DNA of 64,000 nucleotides. It comes from Microvenator marinus. Lineage in GTDB: Bacteria > Myxococcota_A > Bradymonadia > Bradymonadales > Bradymonadaceae. Below are positions 24,842-33,790 of this stretch, piece by piece. The first letter of the stretch is position 1, and every line of letters begins with the position of its first letter. The stretch is taken from the NCBI RefSeq assembly GCF_007993755.1, contig NZ_CP042467.1, forward strand, positions 372,001 through 436,000, in the 5' to 3' direction. Position numbers and translations under genes: made by a program. Below the pieces are notes generated by a model that did no database searches, was not told where the DNA came from, and worked only from the letters and a program-made list of their open reading frames with translations.

Positions 24842-26835
24842 AACTTCTGCTCGTTTCAGTTTTGCTCCTCTTGTCGTACTCGTGTTCCGATCCCGAGACG
24901 AATCCAACAAATCCAGCATTTCGACTTTGTGAAGTTAGCGAAGACTGCCGCGTTTCGGAGGTTTGTATCGTAGGGCGGTGTGTGCTCCAGAGCATAGACC
25001 CGGAAACTGACATGGGTGCGCCGGATCTCTCTCAGGACATCGGTGTCGACCTTCCTGAAGATATGGCGCCGTTGGATACGGACTCAGACGGCGTTCTGGA
25101 TGGGGACGATAACTGCCCCGAAGTCTCAAATCCTTCCCAACTCGATACAGACTTGGATGGTGTCGGAGACGCTTGTGATAACTGCCCCGACATCGCAAAT
25201 GCTAGCCAGACTGACAGGGATTTGGACCAGATCGGGGACGCCTGTGACGAGTGCCCGTCGATTCCAGGTAGCGGGAATGAATGCAACGACACAACGCGCG
25301 ATTCCGACGGGGATGGAATTCCAGATGTGAGGGATGTTTGTCCGGTGGACTTTGATCCCCTGCAAATCGATACCGATGGCGACGGAGTAGGGGACCTTTG
25401 TGATAATTGTCCCTCTGCTTCCAACGCAAGTCAGGTGGACCGCAACCAGAACGGAAGGGGGGACCACTGTGAGCGCCGTGAGGGGCTTCCCGTTGCGTCC
25501 CCGCTATTGGACAGCGATTCAGACGGATGGATCGATGCGATTGACCCATGCCCAGGAACTCCACAGGACACCCTGGTGGACTCGGATGGAGATGGCCTTG
25601 GAGACGCTTGCGACCCTTGTCCGACCATTTCCGGTGACGCAAACGGTGCCTGTGCCTTCCAAGGCGATGCTGATGGGGATGGTGTTCCGAATGCCGTGGA
25701 TAACTGTCCTGCCGTGTTTAATCCCGGGCAGCTTGACTGGGATGGTGACAAGATTGGAGACCTGTGTTCGGAGGCTGCCTGGAGATTGGATCGCGATGGA
25801 GATGGCACCATCGATATGTTGGACAATTGTCCGTTTGTAGCGAATCAGTCTCAATTGGACGATGATTTTGATGGGGTTGGCAATGCGTGTGAGTACCCGA
25901 ACGAAGATGTAGACGGTGATGGAATTTCAAACTCAGTGGATAACTGTCCGTGGCGACAAAATCCGATGCAAGAAGACTTGGATGGCGACGGTTTGGGTGA
26001 TATCTGCGATCCCTGCCCATTCCATAGTGTTGTGACTGAGCCCAGTGCCGGCCTCCCGGCCGCTTGTGCACTGGACTTCGATAACGATCTCGTGCCGGAC
26101 TCCGTGGATAATTGCCGCTTTGTGCCGAACTCTGACCAGGTAGACTCTGATGCAGACGGAATCGGTGACGCGTGCGCGACCTCGGATGACACCATCAAAG
26201 GTGGGGATGAAGACAATGATGGCGTGTTGGATGCTGACGATAATTGTGTGCGTGTTTCAAATCCTGAGCAGCTAGACTCGGACTCAGACGGGGTAGGAGA
26301 TGCGTGTGATGTGTGTCCGGGCTTGGTCGATCCGTGGAATCTTTTATCCGCAAGCGGCGGCATCTGTGCATTTGATCTAGATGGCGATGGAATTCCTGAC
26401 TCGCGAGACAATTGTCCTGATGTCCACAACCCCTATCAGTCCGATCTAGACGGCGATGGAACCGGTGATTTTTGTGATCCGTGTCCCATGGTCGCTGACG
26501 CATTGAGGGCAACGCCTGACGATGATAGTGCATGTCGCGCGGATTTTGACGGAGATGGTGTTTCGGACGCCACCGACAATTGTCCAACGGCGCCAAATCC
26601 GGACCAGAGAGATTCCAACCTGAATGGTATTGGAGATCGATGCGAGAATGACCGGGATGGTGATGGCGTCTTGGACGTGTTTGACAATTGTCCGGGAACG
26701 CCCAATCCCGACCAGCTCGATTCCGATTCAGATGGTGTTGGAGACGTGTGTTCTCGGGACCGAGATCGAGATGGAATCGACGACCGATTGGATCCGTGCC
26801 CAGACCTTCATCTTCTTTTCGGATGTGACACTTAG
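24838..26835 (+). CDS. Thrombospondin type-3 repeat lipoprotein (Ca2+-binding)
   Basis: The start is GTG at 24838, overlapping the aldolase stop (GTGA) and giving MKLLLVSVLLLLSYSC, a lipobox with Cys at 16. The rest is tandem thrombospondin-3 repeats of the form DSDGDGxGDxCDNCPxxxNPxQ from about residue 80 to the end, with some units interrupted. Each repeat supplies Asp ligands for Ca2+ and paired Cys for disulfides. No OmpA or enzyme domain follows, so it is a pure repeat rod on the outer membrane. It overlaps the convergent gene by 4 nt. Confidence 0.92.
   Translation: MKLLLVSVLLLLSYSCSDPETNPTNPAFRLCEVSEDCRVSEVCIVGRCVLQSIDPETDMGAPDLSQDIGVDLPEDMAPLDTDSDGVLDGDDNCPEVSNPSQLDTDLDGVGDACDNCPDIANASQTDRDLDQIGDACDECPSIPGSGNECNDTTRDSDGDGIPDVRDVCPVDFDPLQIDTDGDGVGDLCDNCPSASNASQVDRNQNGRGDHCERREGLPVASPLLDSDSDGWIDAIDPCPGTPQDTLVDSDGDGLGDACDPCPTISGDANGACAFQGDADGDGVPNAVDNCPAVFNPGQLDWDGDKIGDLCSEAAWRLDRDGDGTIDMLDNCPFVANQSQLDDDFDGVGNACEYPNEDVDGDGISNSVDNCPWRQNPMQEDLDGDGLGDICDPCPFHSVVTEPSAGLPAACALDFDNDLVPDSVDNCRFVPNSDQVDSDADGIGDACATSDDTIKGGDEDNDGVLDADDNCVRVSNPEQLDSDSDGVGDACDVCPGLVDPWNLLSASGGICAFDLDGDGIPDSRDNCPDVHNPYQSDLDGDGTGDFCDPCPMVADALRATPDDDSACRADFDGDGVSDATDNCPTAPNPDQRDSNLNGIGDRCENDRDGDGVLDVFDNCPGTPNPDQLDSDSDGVGDVCSRDRDRDGIDDRLDPCPDLHLLFGCDT
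25078..26822 (+). repeat. Tandem thrombospondin-3 coding repeats
   Basis: Roughly 20 units of about 36-75 nt sharing the core that encodes DGDGxGDxCDxCP recur through the lipoprotein gene. Spacing and codon use vary, so this is a degenerate protein repeat and not a recent tandem duplication. It accounts for the many long antisense open frames here. Confidence 0.85.
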
Positions 26836-27317
26836 AGAGGTTTTAGGACGTAAGTCTTTTCACCAAAGTCTAGAACGTAGCCACGCTCGTCTTGGTCGAG
26901 ATACTGCATGACCGTGTTGTACGCGCTTCGAAGGAAACGGGCACGATAGCCATTGGGTAGATCGATATAGAGCCGGTCGGGTTCCTCGAAGACAAGGCCT
27001 GCGGCGTCTAGTTCGAGCCTTGTTTCTCCTAAGAGATCCAACTCCAACATGTTGCCATCCACCGAAACTCGCTCAACAAAGAAGCCTACGTCTTCGACTT
27101 CGATTGGGTAAGTGTAGGGCGCCATATGGATGACCCACGTGCCGCCTTGCGTACGGTCGATATGGCGGTGAAACGCCTTAGCCACGTTTCGGTTTTCAAT
27201 GGGCGATCCCTCGTGGGTCCACCTTCCGTTGGCATGCAACGTAATGTTCTCAAGTTTTGCGCCCTTTCTCAGAAAGTTCTTTACGACTTCCGGGAGGGTT
27301 TCATCGATCTCTTTCAA
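26832..27317 (-). CDS. DUF1285-like protein
   Basis: The 161-residue protein contains the DUF1285 signature region HANGRWTHEGSPIENRN and then TWVIHMAPYTYPIEVEDV, ending in a strand (LDFGEKTYVLKPL). The family is conserved but of unknown function in proteobacteria. It overlaps the upstream gene by 4 nt (ATGA). Soluble, no signal peptide. Confidence 0.7.
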   Translation of the reverse strand: MKEIDETLPEVVKNFLRKGAKLENITLHANGRWTHEGSPIENRNVAKAFHRHIDRTQGGTWVIHMAPYTYPIEVEDVGFFVERVSVDGNMLELDLLGETRLELDAAGLVFEEPDRLYIDLPNGYRARFLRSAYNTVMQYLDQDERGYVLDFGEKTYVLKPL

Positions 27318-28063
27318 TGTTCTGCCTCGCGTAGACCATCCCCGTGCAAGGCAAATATCGCTGGCGTCAATGGCGCATTTGCGGATTCGTAGACGGAAAG
27401 TGCGGCTGCTTTGAGGGCGTCGATCGAGCTCTCGTCCTTGATGAAAAGGAAGTGGTCCGTAGAAGGGATCGCGATGCGGAAGCTATCCGACGTGTCTCCG
27501 AAGAACGCATCCTGAAACACGATTCCTCGCGCAGAGTCTAAGCCATCGCCGGCACGGAGCGAAAACACCTGGCCATCAAAATGATTCCATTCAAGTCCAC
27601 GCGTGCGATGAAAGAGCATGCTCCGGGCGGCGGCCTCTACTCGCCCAAGCTTGACCCCCCACTTCTGAAATTGTTGAAGTGGTAGAACCCTGCGCCCGCG
27701 GTCGGTCTCTATCACAAAGACAAAGGCCAGACGATCGGTTGAGGTCACAGTGAGTGCCTCCTCACCGGCATGTTTAAAGGCATCTACAAATCCCTGATGT
27801 TCGAGAACGGGGAAGAGAACGCCAGCGGCTTGTTCGAAAGAGTACTTTCGCGCTGGACTTCGCGCAGGCTCGCTCACCAACGAACGTATTCCTCGTGCGA
27901 AAGCTCGTTGGTAGACGGGGCCCTTCGCCTCAAATCCATCAGGTAGACTGAAGTTGATCTTGTTTTCGTTGAGGCCTTCGCCAAAAGAAGCGTTCCAGGT
28001 CCCCTCAAATGCCTCGTAACGGATTTTGTGGCTTTCTAGATACTCGAAGATAGATGTGGTCAT
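27314..28063 (-). CDS. Hypothetical soluble protein, weakly DUF1444-like
   Basis: The 249-residue protein begins MTTSIFEYLESHKIRYEAF and has a central GVKLGRVEAAARSMLF segment and a late RIAIPSTDHFLFIKD strand. These resemble the layout of DUF1444/YtpQ proteins (an eel-e.A..N helix, then a conserved IPxxDxLxx strand). The assignment is only by pattern and is tentative. It sits between two other cytosolic genes in the operon that runs from 33592 to 26832. Confidence 0.6.
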   Translation of the reverse strand: MTTSIFEYLESHKIRYEAFEGTWNASFGEGLNENKINFSLPDGFEAKGPVYQRAFARGIRSLVSEPARSPARKYSFEQAAGVLFPVLEHQGFVDAFKHAGEEALTVTSTDRLAFVFVIETDRGRRVLPLQQFQKWGVKLGRVEAAARSMLFHRTRGLEWNHFDGQVFSLRAGDGLDSARGIVFQDAFFGDTSDSFRIAIPSTDHFLFIKDESSIDALKAAALSVYESANAPLTPAIFALHGDGLREAEH

Positions 28064-28081
28064 AGAAACTCTCCTTGGTGC

Positions 28082-28951
28082 CTACGATGCTTCAATGCGG
28101 AGATTAGTCTCAGATTTAGTGGGAAATTCCGGCTGGGTCCAAGCATCCGACGTAAGTTCAATCCCCGTACTGGAAAGGGAGAGAATCCCTGAAAAGAACG
28201 GAAGGTCAGCGCGACGCCAGATGCTCAGTGCTTCGGTCATCATCTCCAGCTTTAGGTCTTCCCGCTGAGGATCGCTAGGCTCGGCCACGAGTAATGTGTC
28301 CCATGATGGAACGGCAGCCCAGCCAGCCTCACGAGAGGCGTCGAAGTCAAAATCCGGAAGCAAAAGTAAGCGTGAGGCACCGATTCCGTCCGAACTCTGG
28401 TACTCGCGGATTCGTCCGTGGCGAGTCTTATGAACTTTGGGTCGCGGTCGATAGGAGCCCGGCTCATGGAAGAGTGCGGAGCGTGAAATTTCCTCTAGTT
28501 TGCCCGGTTTGTAGTGTCGTCCTGCCTGAGAGTCGGTAATTGCATGGATACGCTTCCCGATATCGCGCAGATAGATCACCTTGGCGTGTGGGAGAATTGA
28601 ATCTGTAGAAAAGAGCGACTGCCCGGAAATGCGTTCGCAAACATCGATAGCGAGGCGGCTCGCAAGCCGAGGCAGCCTTTCGCCGAATGGGCTAGCCGCG
28701 AGATTCTTGTTGGTGCCGGGAACAGGTTTTGCGGGGGGCTCGTCCTCAGGAAATTCTTCGGAACTTAAGAGGTCTATGCCGAGTCTGATTCCCAGCAAAT
28801 GATTCCATGCTACCCATCGACGAAGAGGCGTATCCGTAGGAAGAACGCGGTCGAGATGGACGTGTCGATTATTTCGAGTGACCTTTTGAGACTCGGGGGA
28901 GTGCAGGATTTCCAGTGAAAATCGGGATGCAATTTTTTCAAACCAATACAC
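28082..28951 (-). CDS. Hypothetical soluble protein
   Basis: No family recognised. I use the GTG at 28951 (VYWFEKIASRF) because it lies just inside the end of the metallophosphoesterase gene (overlap 14 nt) with AAGGAGG upstream. A longer reading to 29113 would overlap that gene by 176 nt and looks like antisense-frame extension. The 289 residues include a Pro-rich segment (EFPEDEPPAKPVPGT), Arg-rich helices and a C-terminal DAWTQPEFPTKSETNLR stretch. Its middle (AAVPSWDTLLVAEPSDP) recalls the IPSTDHFLFIKD strand of the neighbouring 27314-28063 protein, so the two may be distant relatives. Confidence 0.65.
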   Translation of the reverse strand: MYWFEKIASRFSLEILHSPESQKVTRNNRHVHLDRVLPTDTPLRRWVAWNHLLGIRLGIDLLSSEEFPEDEPPAKPVPGTNKNLAASPFGERLPRLASRLAIDVCERISGQSLFSTDSILPHAKVIYLRDIGKRIHAITDSQAGRHYKPGKLEEISRSALFHEPGSYRPRPKVHKTRHGRIREYQSSDGIGASRLLLLPDFDFDASREAGWAAVPSWDTLLVAEPSDPQREDLKLEMMTEALSIWRRADLPFFSGILSLSSTGIELTSDAWTQPEFPTKSETNLRIEAS

Positions 28952-29861
28952 GGCGAAACACTTCCTCCTTCCAATGAACGAAGGTGTCTTCGAAGCCATC
29001 ATAGATATGCGTTTCGATGGAGACGAGCTCACGGTCTTCGATCTCGAAAATATTAAACGAGCCAGCAAACTCAGGCAGAGAGTTCGCGCGGTTCGAGGTG
29101 CTACCTGCTTCACAGATATAGAGATCTCCAGACCCGTTTAGGTGCGGAAGTTTATTCACAGAGAAGTGATGGTTGTGTCCATGAATGGCGAGGTCGACCT
29201 GATGTTCTCGGAGAATCTTTAAAACATCAGTGGCATTTACGAGGTGCCTCGATTCCTGGACTTTGGCGTATTGGAACGGCAGCAATGGATGATGGATCAT
29301 AAAGACTTTGAAACAGTCTTTAAGTTTCGGGTCGCTCAAGAGCGCGTCCAGCGCGCGCAGCTCATTCTCCGCAACTTTACCCCATGCCATCAATGGAGGC
29401 GTAGGCACACCAGAATTGATTCCGATGATGGCTACGTCCTCGCGGAAATGAACGAAGGGATATCCCGTCGATTCCTGATAGGCCGGGAGATCTGAGTGTA
29501 GATACGGCTGGAAGTGCTGCTCAAAACGCCGTTCTCGAGCCGCACCGCGGGTGTAATAGTCGTGATTGCCAGGAACTACGGACACCCTCGTTTCCGCATC
29601 AGGAATTTCAGCGACTAGCTTGCTTGCAGCCCTGAATTCACTGGGCAAAGCGAGATTGGTCATATCTCCTGAGATGCAGATATGGTCGACGTCCAACTCG
29701 GAAAGACGAGCAAGCGCGTGCCTTGCGACCTCAACCGAATGTGCATCTGCCCGGTGCCGCAGCAAATTGATGCCGCCGACCAATCGCTTCGAAGCAAAAT
29801 CCAACGGATTGACATCTTCGAGGTGAAGAACATGAAGGTCAGAAATGTGTCCGATTCGCAT
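28938..29861 (-). CDS. Calcineurin-like metallophosphoesterase
   Basis: The 307-residue protein has the full set of metallophosphatase motifs: DLHVLH near the N-terminus (D-x-H), GDMTNLAL (GDxxN-like), VPGNHDYY (GNHD), and the C-terminal IHGHNHHF (GHxH). It should hydrolyse a phosphoester with two metals; members include nucleotide and phospholipid phosphatases, so the substrate is open. The start follows the CARDB gene by 2 nt. It has no signal peptide, so it is cytosolic even though the upstream gene encodes an exported lipoprotein. Confidence 0.92.
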   Translation of the reverse strand: MRIGHISDLHVLHLEDVNPLDFASKRLVGGINLLRHRADAHSVEVARHALARLSELDVDHICISGDMTNLALPSEFRAASKLVAEIPDAETRVSVVPGNHDYYTRGAARERRFEQHFQPYLHSDLPAYQESTGYPFVHFREDVAIIGINSGVPTPPLMAWGKVAENELRALDALLSDPKLKDCFKVFMIHHPLLPFQYAKVQESRHLVNATDVLKILREHQVDLAIHGHNHHFSVNKLPHLNGSGDLYICEAGSTSNRANSLPEFAGSFNIFEIEDRELVSIETHIYDGFEDTFVHWKEEVFRRVLV

Positions 29862-29863
29862 GA

Positions 29864-32800
29864 CTACTGGATCGTAATGGGAAGCGAGATGATGTTGTTG
29901 GTCAAGTTTGCATCTTGAAGCACGTCCGCGGGGTCCACGTTGATGTGTAGATAGCGTGTACCTGCCGTAGCCCCCGATGGCACGTTGACGCGAACGTCAA
30001 CTGGGGTAGTGGATGTCGCTGGAACATCAGCCGAGTTGAAGTCTCCGAGGACATCATCGTTCGCGGGGTCGGGAGTTGAACTCAACCCAAAGCTCACACG
30101 GTAGGGTGGGGCGGTCGCATCTAGAACGCCGAGATTTCTCAGGTCAAAGCCGAGTCGAACTTCCTCGCCTGGGACATACGAACCGGGCCCAATCACAGGG
30201 TTTTCAGGGCGCAAGTCCACGCCTGAGAGGCCGCTCGCCTCCACCCGATACGTCACATTTCGCTGTGCCCCACTTACAGTGACCTGAACGAAGTATCTTC
30301 CGCTCGTTGGAGGCAAGTAGTCTAGCTCTGCCCGCGGAACGCCGGGAGCTGTTTCAATGTTGGGCCCGGGTGTTCGATTCGGAAGGAAGACTTGGAGTCG
30401 AAGAGTTCCCTGCTGGCCAGCTGGGTCAAACTCACCACTCAAGTTGACCTCTTGGCCCGAGGTTAGGTCCACAAAATAGTAGTCCACATCGGTGGTCGGA
30501 CAACGGTCCATCGCGAACGTCTGCCCTTGAGCAGCTAGGAGTGATGACGCCGTATTGAACGAGTCGTTTGGCTCAAAGCTCGACTGACAAACGAGCGCTG
30601 GGTCAACGTCTTCAACGTCGACATCCATGGAATACGTGTTTTCAACGTTCTGCCCCGGCAAGGCGATGACTACCACACGAGCGTAGTAACATTGATTGCC
30701 GTTGACATAGCTGACGTCCACTTGCTCCACATCTGCAGCGCTGGCGGACGAGTCGATGAGCTGAAGGTTTTCGTTGAACAATTCGAGATCGATATCGCCG
30801 AGCGCGGAATCGAAGGTCGTTGTGATCGTGAAACGTTTGCCCTCGCTCAGGCATAACCGATAGTAATCGGGCGCCGAGGTACAGGCGACGAGATTCGCAT
30901 ACGTTCCATCGGTGACATCACGCGAACCTTGGAAACTATCGTTTGGCTCCAGCGCATCAAAGCACTCGGTGTTCACGTTGAATTCTCGAGAAATGGAGGT
31001 GTTATTCGAGATATCTGTTTCGACCAGCTGAGTTCCTGGATCCAGGATGATTCCCAGACGGTAGTCCCCGTCACTAAGTGTAAGTGGGAGTGTCACCGGA
31101 AGGGTTTCATCGCGGAAGGTACCTGCGCCGAGACTTGAAATCTGGACGCTCGTCACCGGGATATCGTCCGCATCACCGATGATATCATTTTCGCTCACGA
31201 CCACTTCTGCATCAAAGGCTCCCGAAGGACTTAAGCCAATATTGTAGATTCGGGCGCTCAAATTGATGGTCGAGCCAATGGTGAAGGTTGCCCCGGATGG
31301 AATCGTGATGTCTCGCGCCAATACGTCGATCCCCGGAGATTGAGCAAAGACATCAAGGCTCGTGGAGTAAAGGTTTCTCTGTCCAGCGAGACCACAAACG
31401 CTAAACACATAGTCGCCCGCAGCGGGGACGATAAAGCCGGCCACCTCTTGCTCGTTCTCAGCGCTACTTTGATCGATGATTTGCACGCCATCTGGATTGT
31501 AGAGCGTGGTTCGGAGGTTTCCGCGCGAAGAATCGAGCGTCGTTCTCAAGATGACGCTGTCGGCAGCATTCAAGGAAACCTTGTAGAAATCGCAAGAGCC
31601 GGCTGCACAAATTGCTGCATCGACCGGACCTGTTGTTACAGAAGTCGCGTCGACCACACGATCGTTTGGCTCGAAGCCATCTTCGATACATGCGCAGTAT
31701 TGACCGGTGTAAGCAATGGATTGAGAGCTGAATCGGTTATTCGTCTCATCCAGCTCAGGGAGCACGGAACCCGTGTCCACTTCCACACCGATTCGGTAGT
31801 TTTCGACGAAATTCGCACAACGCGCGTCGAGCTCGACCTCAATGAACTCGCAATCCCCTGGGTTGATATTGGGAACGTTCACCGTGACCAAGGGGTCGAG
31901 AGTGAAGTTGACGGTGCTTCCGGAGCTCACCCAAACCTCCATTTGTGTGGCCCCCGAGGAATTGGTTCCGGCAACACAGACCTCGATCTCAGCGGTGTAG
32001 GTGTCGCCGTCGAGGATGTCTTCCGGCGTGACGATTGACGCGACGTAGAGGTCGACGTCCGCCTCATCAGTCACCGTGATGGGGCCCGGATTGAGCTGAG
32101 CATTGTTACTTCGAAACGGCTCTTGAAGGGCATTTTCCGGGTCACAGACGATGTAGAGATAGTACACGCCGGGATCGTAGAGGCCTGGCACCGTGATGTT
32201 GCGCACAAACACTTCCTCGGCTCCGCTCGCGAGGCTTGGTACGTTGATGTTGTCGAGCCTCGGGTCCATAATCGTATTGATTCGCGGTTGAGAGCCCAGA
32301 TAAATGCCGCAAAAGAACGAGCCTACGTCCTGGGTACCTTCATTTGCGATGGTGGTTTCGACCTGAAGGCTACCGTTCAAGAAGGTGCGGTCAGGGGAAA
32401 CCGCGAAACTCTTTACAACCAAATCTGGGCCTTCGACCGGCTGGTCCGTAACCACGATCACCGGGCTTACAATGGTGTTGTTCTCAAGATCGGACTCAGA
32501 CACTACGTCGGTGATCTCCGCTACAACAATCAGGTAGACCTCTTCCTCTTGTCCTGCGTCGGGAATGATGGCCTGGTCCAGAACAATTGCGTCGGGACCA
32601 ACATCTACGCTTGACTGAGCGGCGAGGTCTTGAGGGTCTGATTCAGAAATCAGGATGTCTTCATCATCGAGCGTGTCGTCGCCAACCGAGAGGTAAGTTC
32701 GATGCACTACGTCAAACGCATCAATGTTGGCGGTGTTTCGAAGAGTGAAGCCCCGCGTGACGGTATTGAGCTCTGGAAACGCACGATCTGGAATGACATA

Positions 32801-33592
32801 GACGTCGCTGACTTCCACATCAGGCGCACTATCTGACGTGTTTTCAATACGAACGATGCCCGCGCTCACGCTCAGATTATTTGCGCGATCCGTGTCGCCG
32901 ATCACGCGACCCGAGTCGATATGTGCGACAAGGAAGTAGTCTCCGGATGGGATCTCGGGGACGGCGGCGGTAAAACCAACATCACGACCGTCTGCAGGGA
33001 CCGAAGCAGCGTCAGGGCCAGCGCCCTCAACCCTAAACTCTCCGAACACTTCCAAATCTTCGAGCGTATCTTCGTTTACGTTTCCAGAGGTTGAAAAGTA
33101 GACCGTCATATCAAATGGAGGGATGACGTCAGATTGCAACGTATTCGAAAGCTCGGCGGAAACGGTCAACATGCCGCCCGTCTGCACGTTTGCGGGGGCT
33201 CCTCGCACACTTTCCACGAGGAGGTCGACCGGGGCGAGCACGCGATACTCAGTGGTTGTACTTCCAACGCGGGCACCGTCGAAAAGCGCGCTCGCCGTAA
33301 CGCTGTACGTTCCTGGTGAGGTGAAAGAGTGGGTGGGGGCGGCGCTCACACCTTGACCGCTTGTCTGCACGCCGTCTCCAAAATCGAGTTGCCACTCCAT
33401 ATTTTCGGCGTTTGTGTTCTCGCCGGGTACGATCTCGATTTCGAACGTAGTTTCGACGTCCGAATAGCCGAGCTCAGGAGTGATAGCGATAAAGGTGATC
33501 TCGGCTGATCCTTCAAAACTCTCGTCGTCGCAGCCTGAGCAAGCGGAGTTCAAGAGAAGGAAAAGAATCAGGAAAGGGCGTAACCAGGTCAT
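29864..33592 (-). CDS. Giant lipoprotein with PKD, CARDB and pre-peptidase C-terminal domains
   Basis: The ATG at 33592 (GGAG 8 nt upstream) gives MTWLRPFLILFLLLNSAC, a lipoprotein signal with the Cys at about 18, followed by SGCDDE. The 1242-residue mature protein holds a PKD-like domain near the N-terminus (WQLDFGDGVQTSGQG). Several CARDB domains follow (PDLVVKSFAVSPDRTF, VDLYVASIVTPEDI, and a last one starting VDLRPENPVIGPGSY), with three PPC domains between them (for example DFYKVSLNAADSVILRTTLD). These build a long surface or periplasmic beta rod for adhesion or polysaccharide/protein contact. Residues upstream of 33592 are not coding. Confidence 0.88.
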   Translation of the reverse strand: MTWLRPFLILFLLLNSACSGCDDESFEGSAEITFIAITPELGYSDVETTFEIEIVPGENTNAENMEWQLDFGDGVQTSGQGVSAAPTHSFTSPGTYSVTASALFDGARVGSTTTEYRVLAPVDLLVESVRGAPANVQTGGMLTVSAELSNTLQSDVIPPFDMTVYFSTSGNVNEDTLEDLEVFGEFRVEGAGPDAASVPADGRDVGFTAAVPEIPSGDYFLVAHIDSGRVIGDTDRANNLSVSAGIVRIENTSDSAPDVEVSDVYVIPDRAFPELNTVTRGFTLRNTANIDAFDVVHRTYLSVGDDTLDDEDILISESDPQDLAAQSSVDVGPDAIVLDQAIIPDAGQEEEVYLIVVAEITDVVSESDLENNTIVSPVIVVTDQPVEGPDLVVKSFAVSPDRTFLNGSLQVETTIANEGTQDVGSFFCGIYLGSQPRINTIMDPRLDNINVPSLASGAEEVFVRNITVPGLYDPGVYYLYIVCDPENALQEPFRSNNAQLNPGPITVTDEADVDLYVASIVTPEDILDGDTYTAEIEVCVAGTNSSGATQMEVWVSSGSTVNFTLDPLVTVNVPNINPGDCEFIEVELDARCANFVENYRIGVEVDTGSVLPELDETNNRFSSQSIAYTGQYCACIEDGFEPNDRVVDATSVTTGPVDAAICAAGSCDFYKVSLNAADSVILRTTLDSSRGNLRTTLYNPDGVQIIDQSSAENEQEVAGFIVPAAGDYVFSVCGLAGQRNLYSTSLDVFAQSPGIDVLARDITIPSGATFTIGSTINLSARIYNIGLSPSGAFDAEVVVSENDIIGDADDIPVTSVQISSLGAGTFRDETLPVTLPLTLSDGDYRLGIILDPGTQLVETDISNNTSISREFNVNTECFDALEPNDSFQGSRDVTDGTYANLVACTSAPDYYRLCLSEGKRFTITTTFDSALGDIDLELFNENLQLIDSSASAADVEQVDVSYVNGNQCYYARVVVIALPGQNVENTYSMDVDVEDVDPALVCQSSFEPNDSFNTASSLLAAQGQTFAMDRCPTTDVDYYFVDLTSGQEVNLSGEFDPAGQQGTLRLQVFLPNRTPGPNIETAPGVPRAELDYLPPTSGRYFVQVTVSGAQRNVTYRVEASGLSGVDLRPENPVIGPGSYVPGEEVRLGFDLRNLGVLDATAPPYRVSFGLSSTPDPANDDVLGDFNSADVPATSTTPVDVRVNVPSGATAGTRYLHINVDPADVLQDANLTNNIISLPITIQ

Positions 33593-33681
33593 TCGTTTTG
33601 CTCCAGAATAGTCGAGCGTTCTTACAAGGCGCACATCTTTGCCGAGAGAGCATTGAATTGCAAGGAGCCGTAGTTGCACGC

Positions 33682-33711
33682 TTGACGAGTTTTTCCTAGT
33701 CGAGATAGCCT
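33682..33711 (+). promoter_or_regulatory. Predicted promoter of the 33791 gene
   Basis: TTGACG (33682-33687), an 18-nt spacer and TAGCCT (33706-33711). The -35 matches five of six bases, the -10 only three. It lies 80 nt before the TTG start in the divergent gap. Confidence 0.35.
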
Positions 33712-33720
33712 GTATGCAAG

Positions 33721-33736
33721 CGTATGACGTCATGCG
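33721..33736. promoter_or_regulatory. Imperfect palindrome with an ATGACGTCAT core
   Basis: CGTATGACGTCATGCG is a 16-bp inverted repeat with one mismatched pair and a perfect 10-bp core. It sits about 10-25 nt downstream of the predicted -10, in the only gap between the divergent CARDB lipoprotein and the proline-rich membrane protein genes. That is a natural place for an operator. No regulator is identified. Confidence 0.35.
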
Positions 33737-33790
33737 AAGAAAGTGTAAACGCGCCCGAGAGGCGTGGGTCATCGGTTCAAGGAGGACCTC

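Noticed and set aside
25078-26822. Repeat array looking like a CRISPR or satellite at nucleotide level
   Set aside because: The repeats are in-frame thrombospondin-3 units with variable spacing; no constant direct repeat or unique spacers.
28952-29113. N-terminal extension of the hypothetical protein at 28082-28951
   Set aside because: It overlaps the metallophosphoesterase coding region and has no ribosome site; the GTG at 28951 with AAGGAGG is better.
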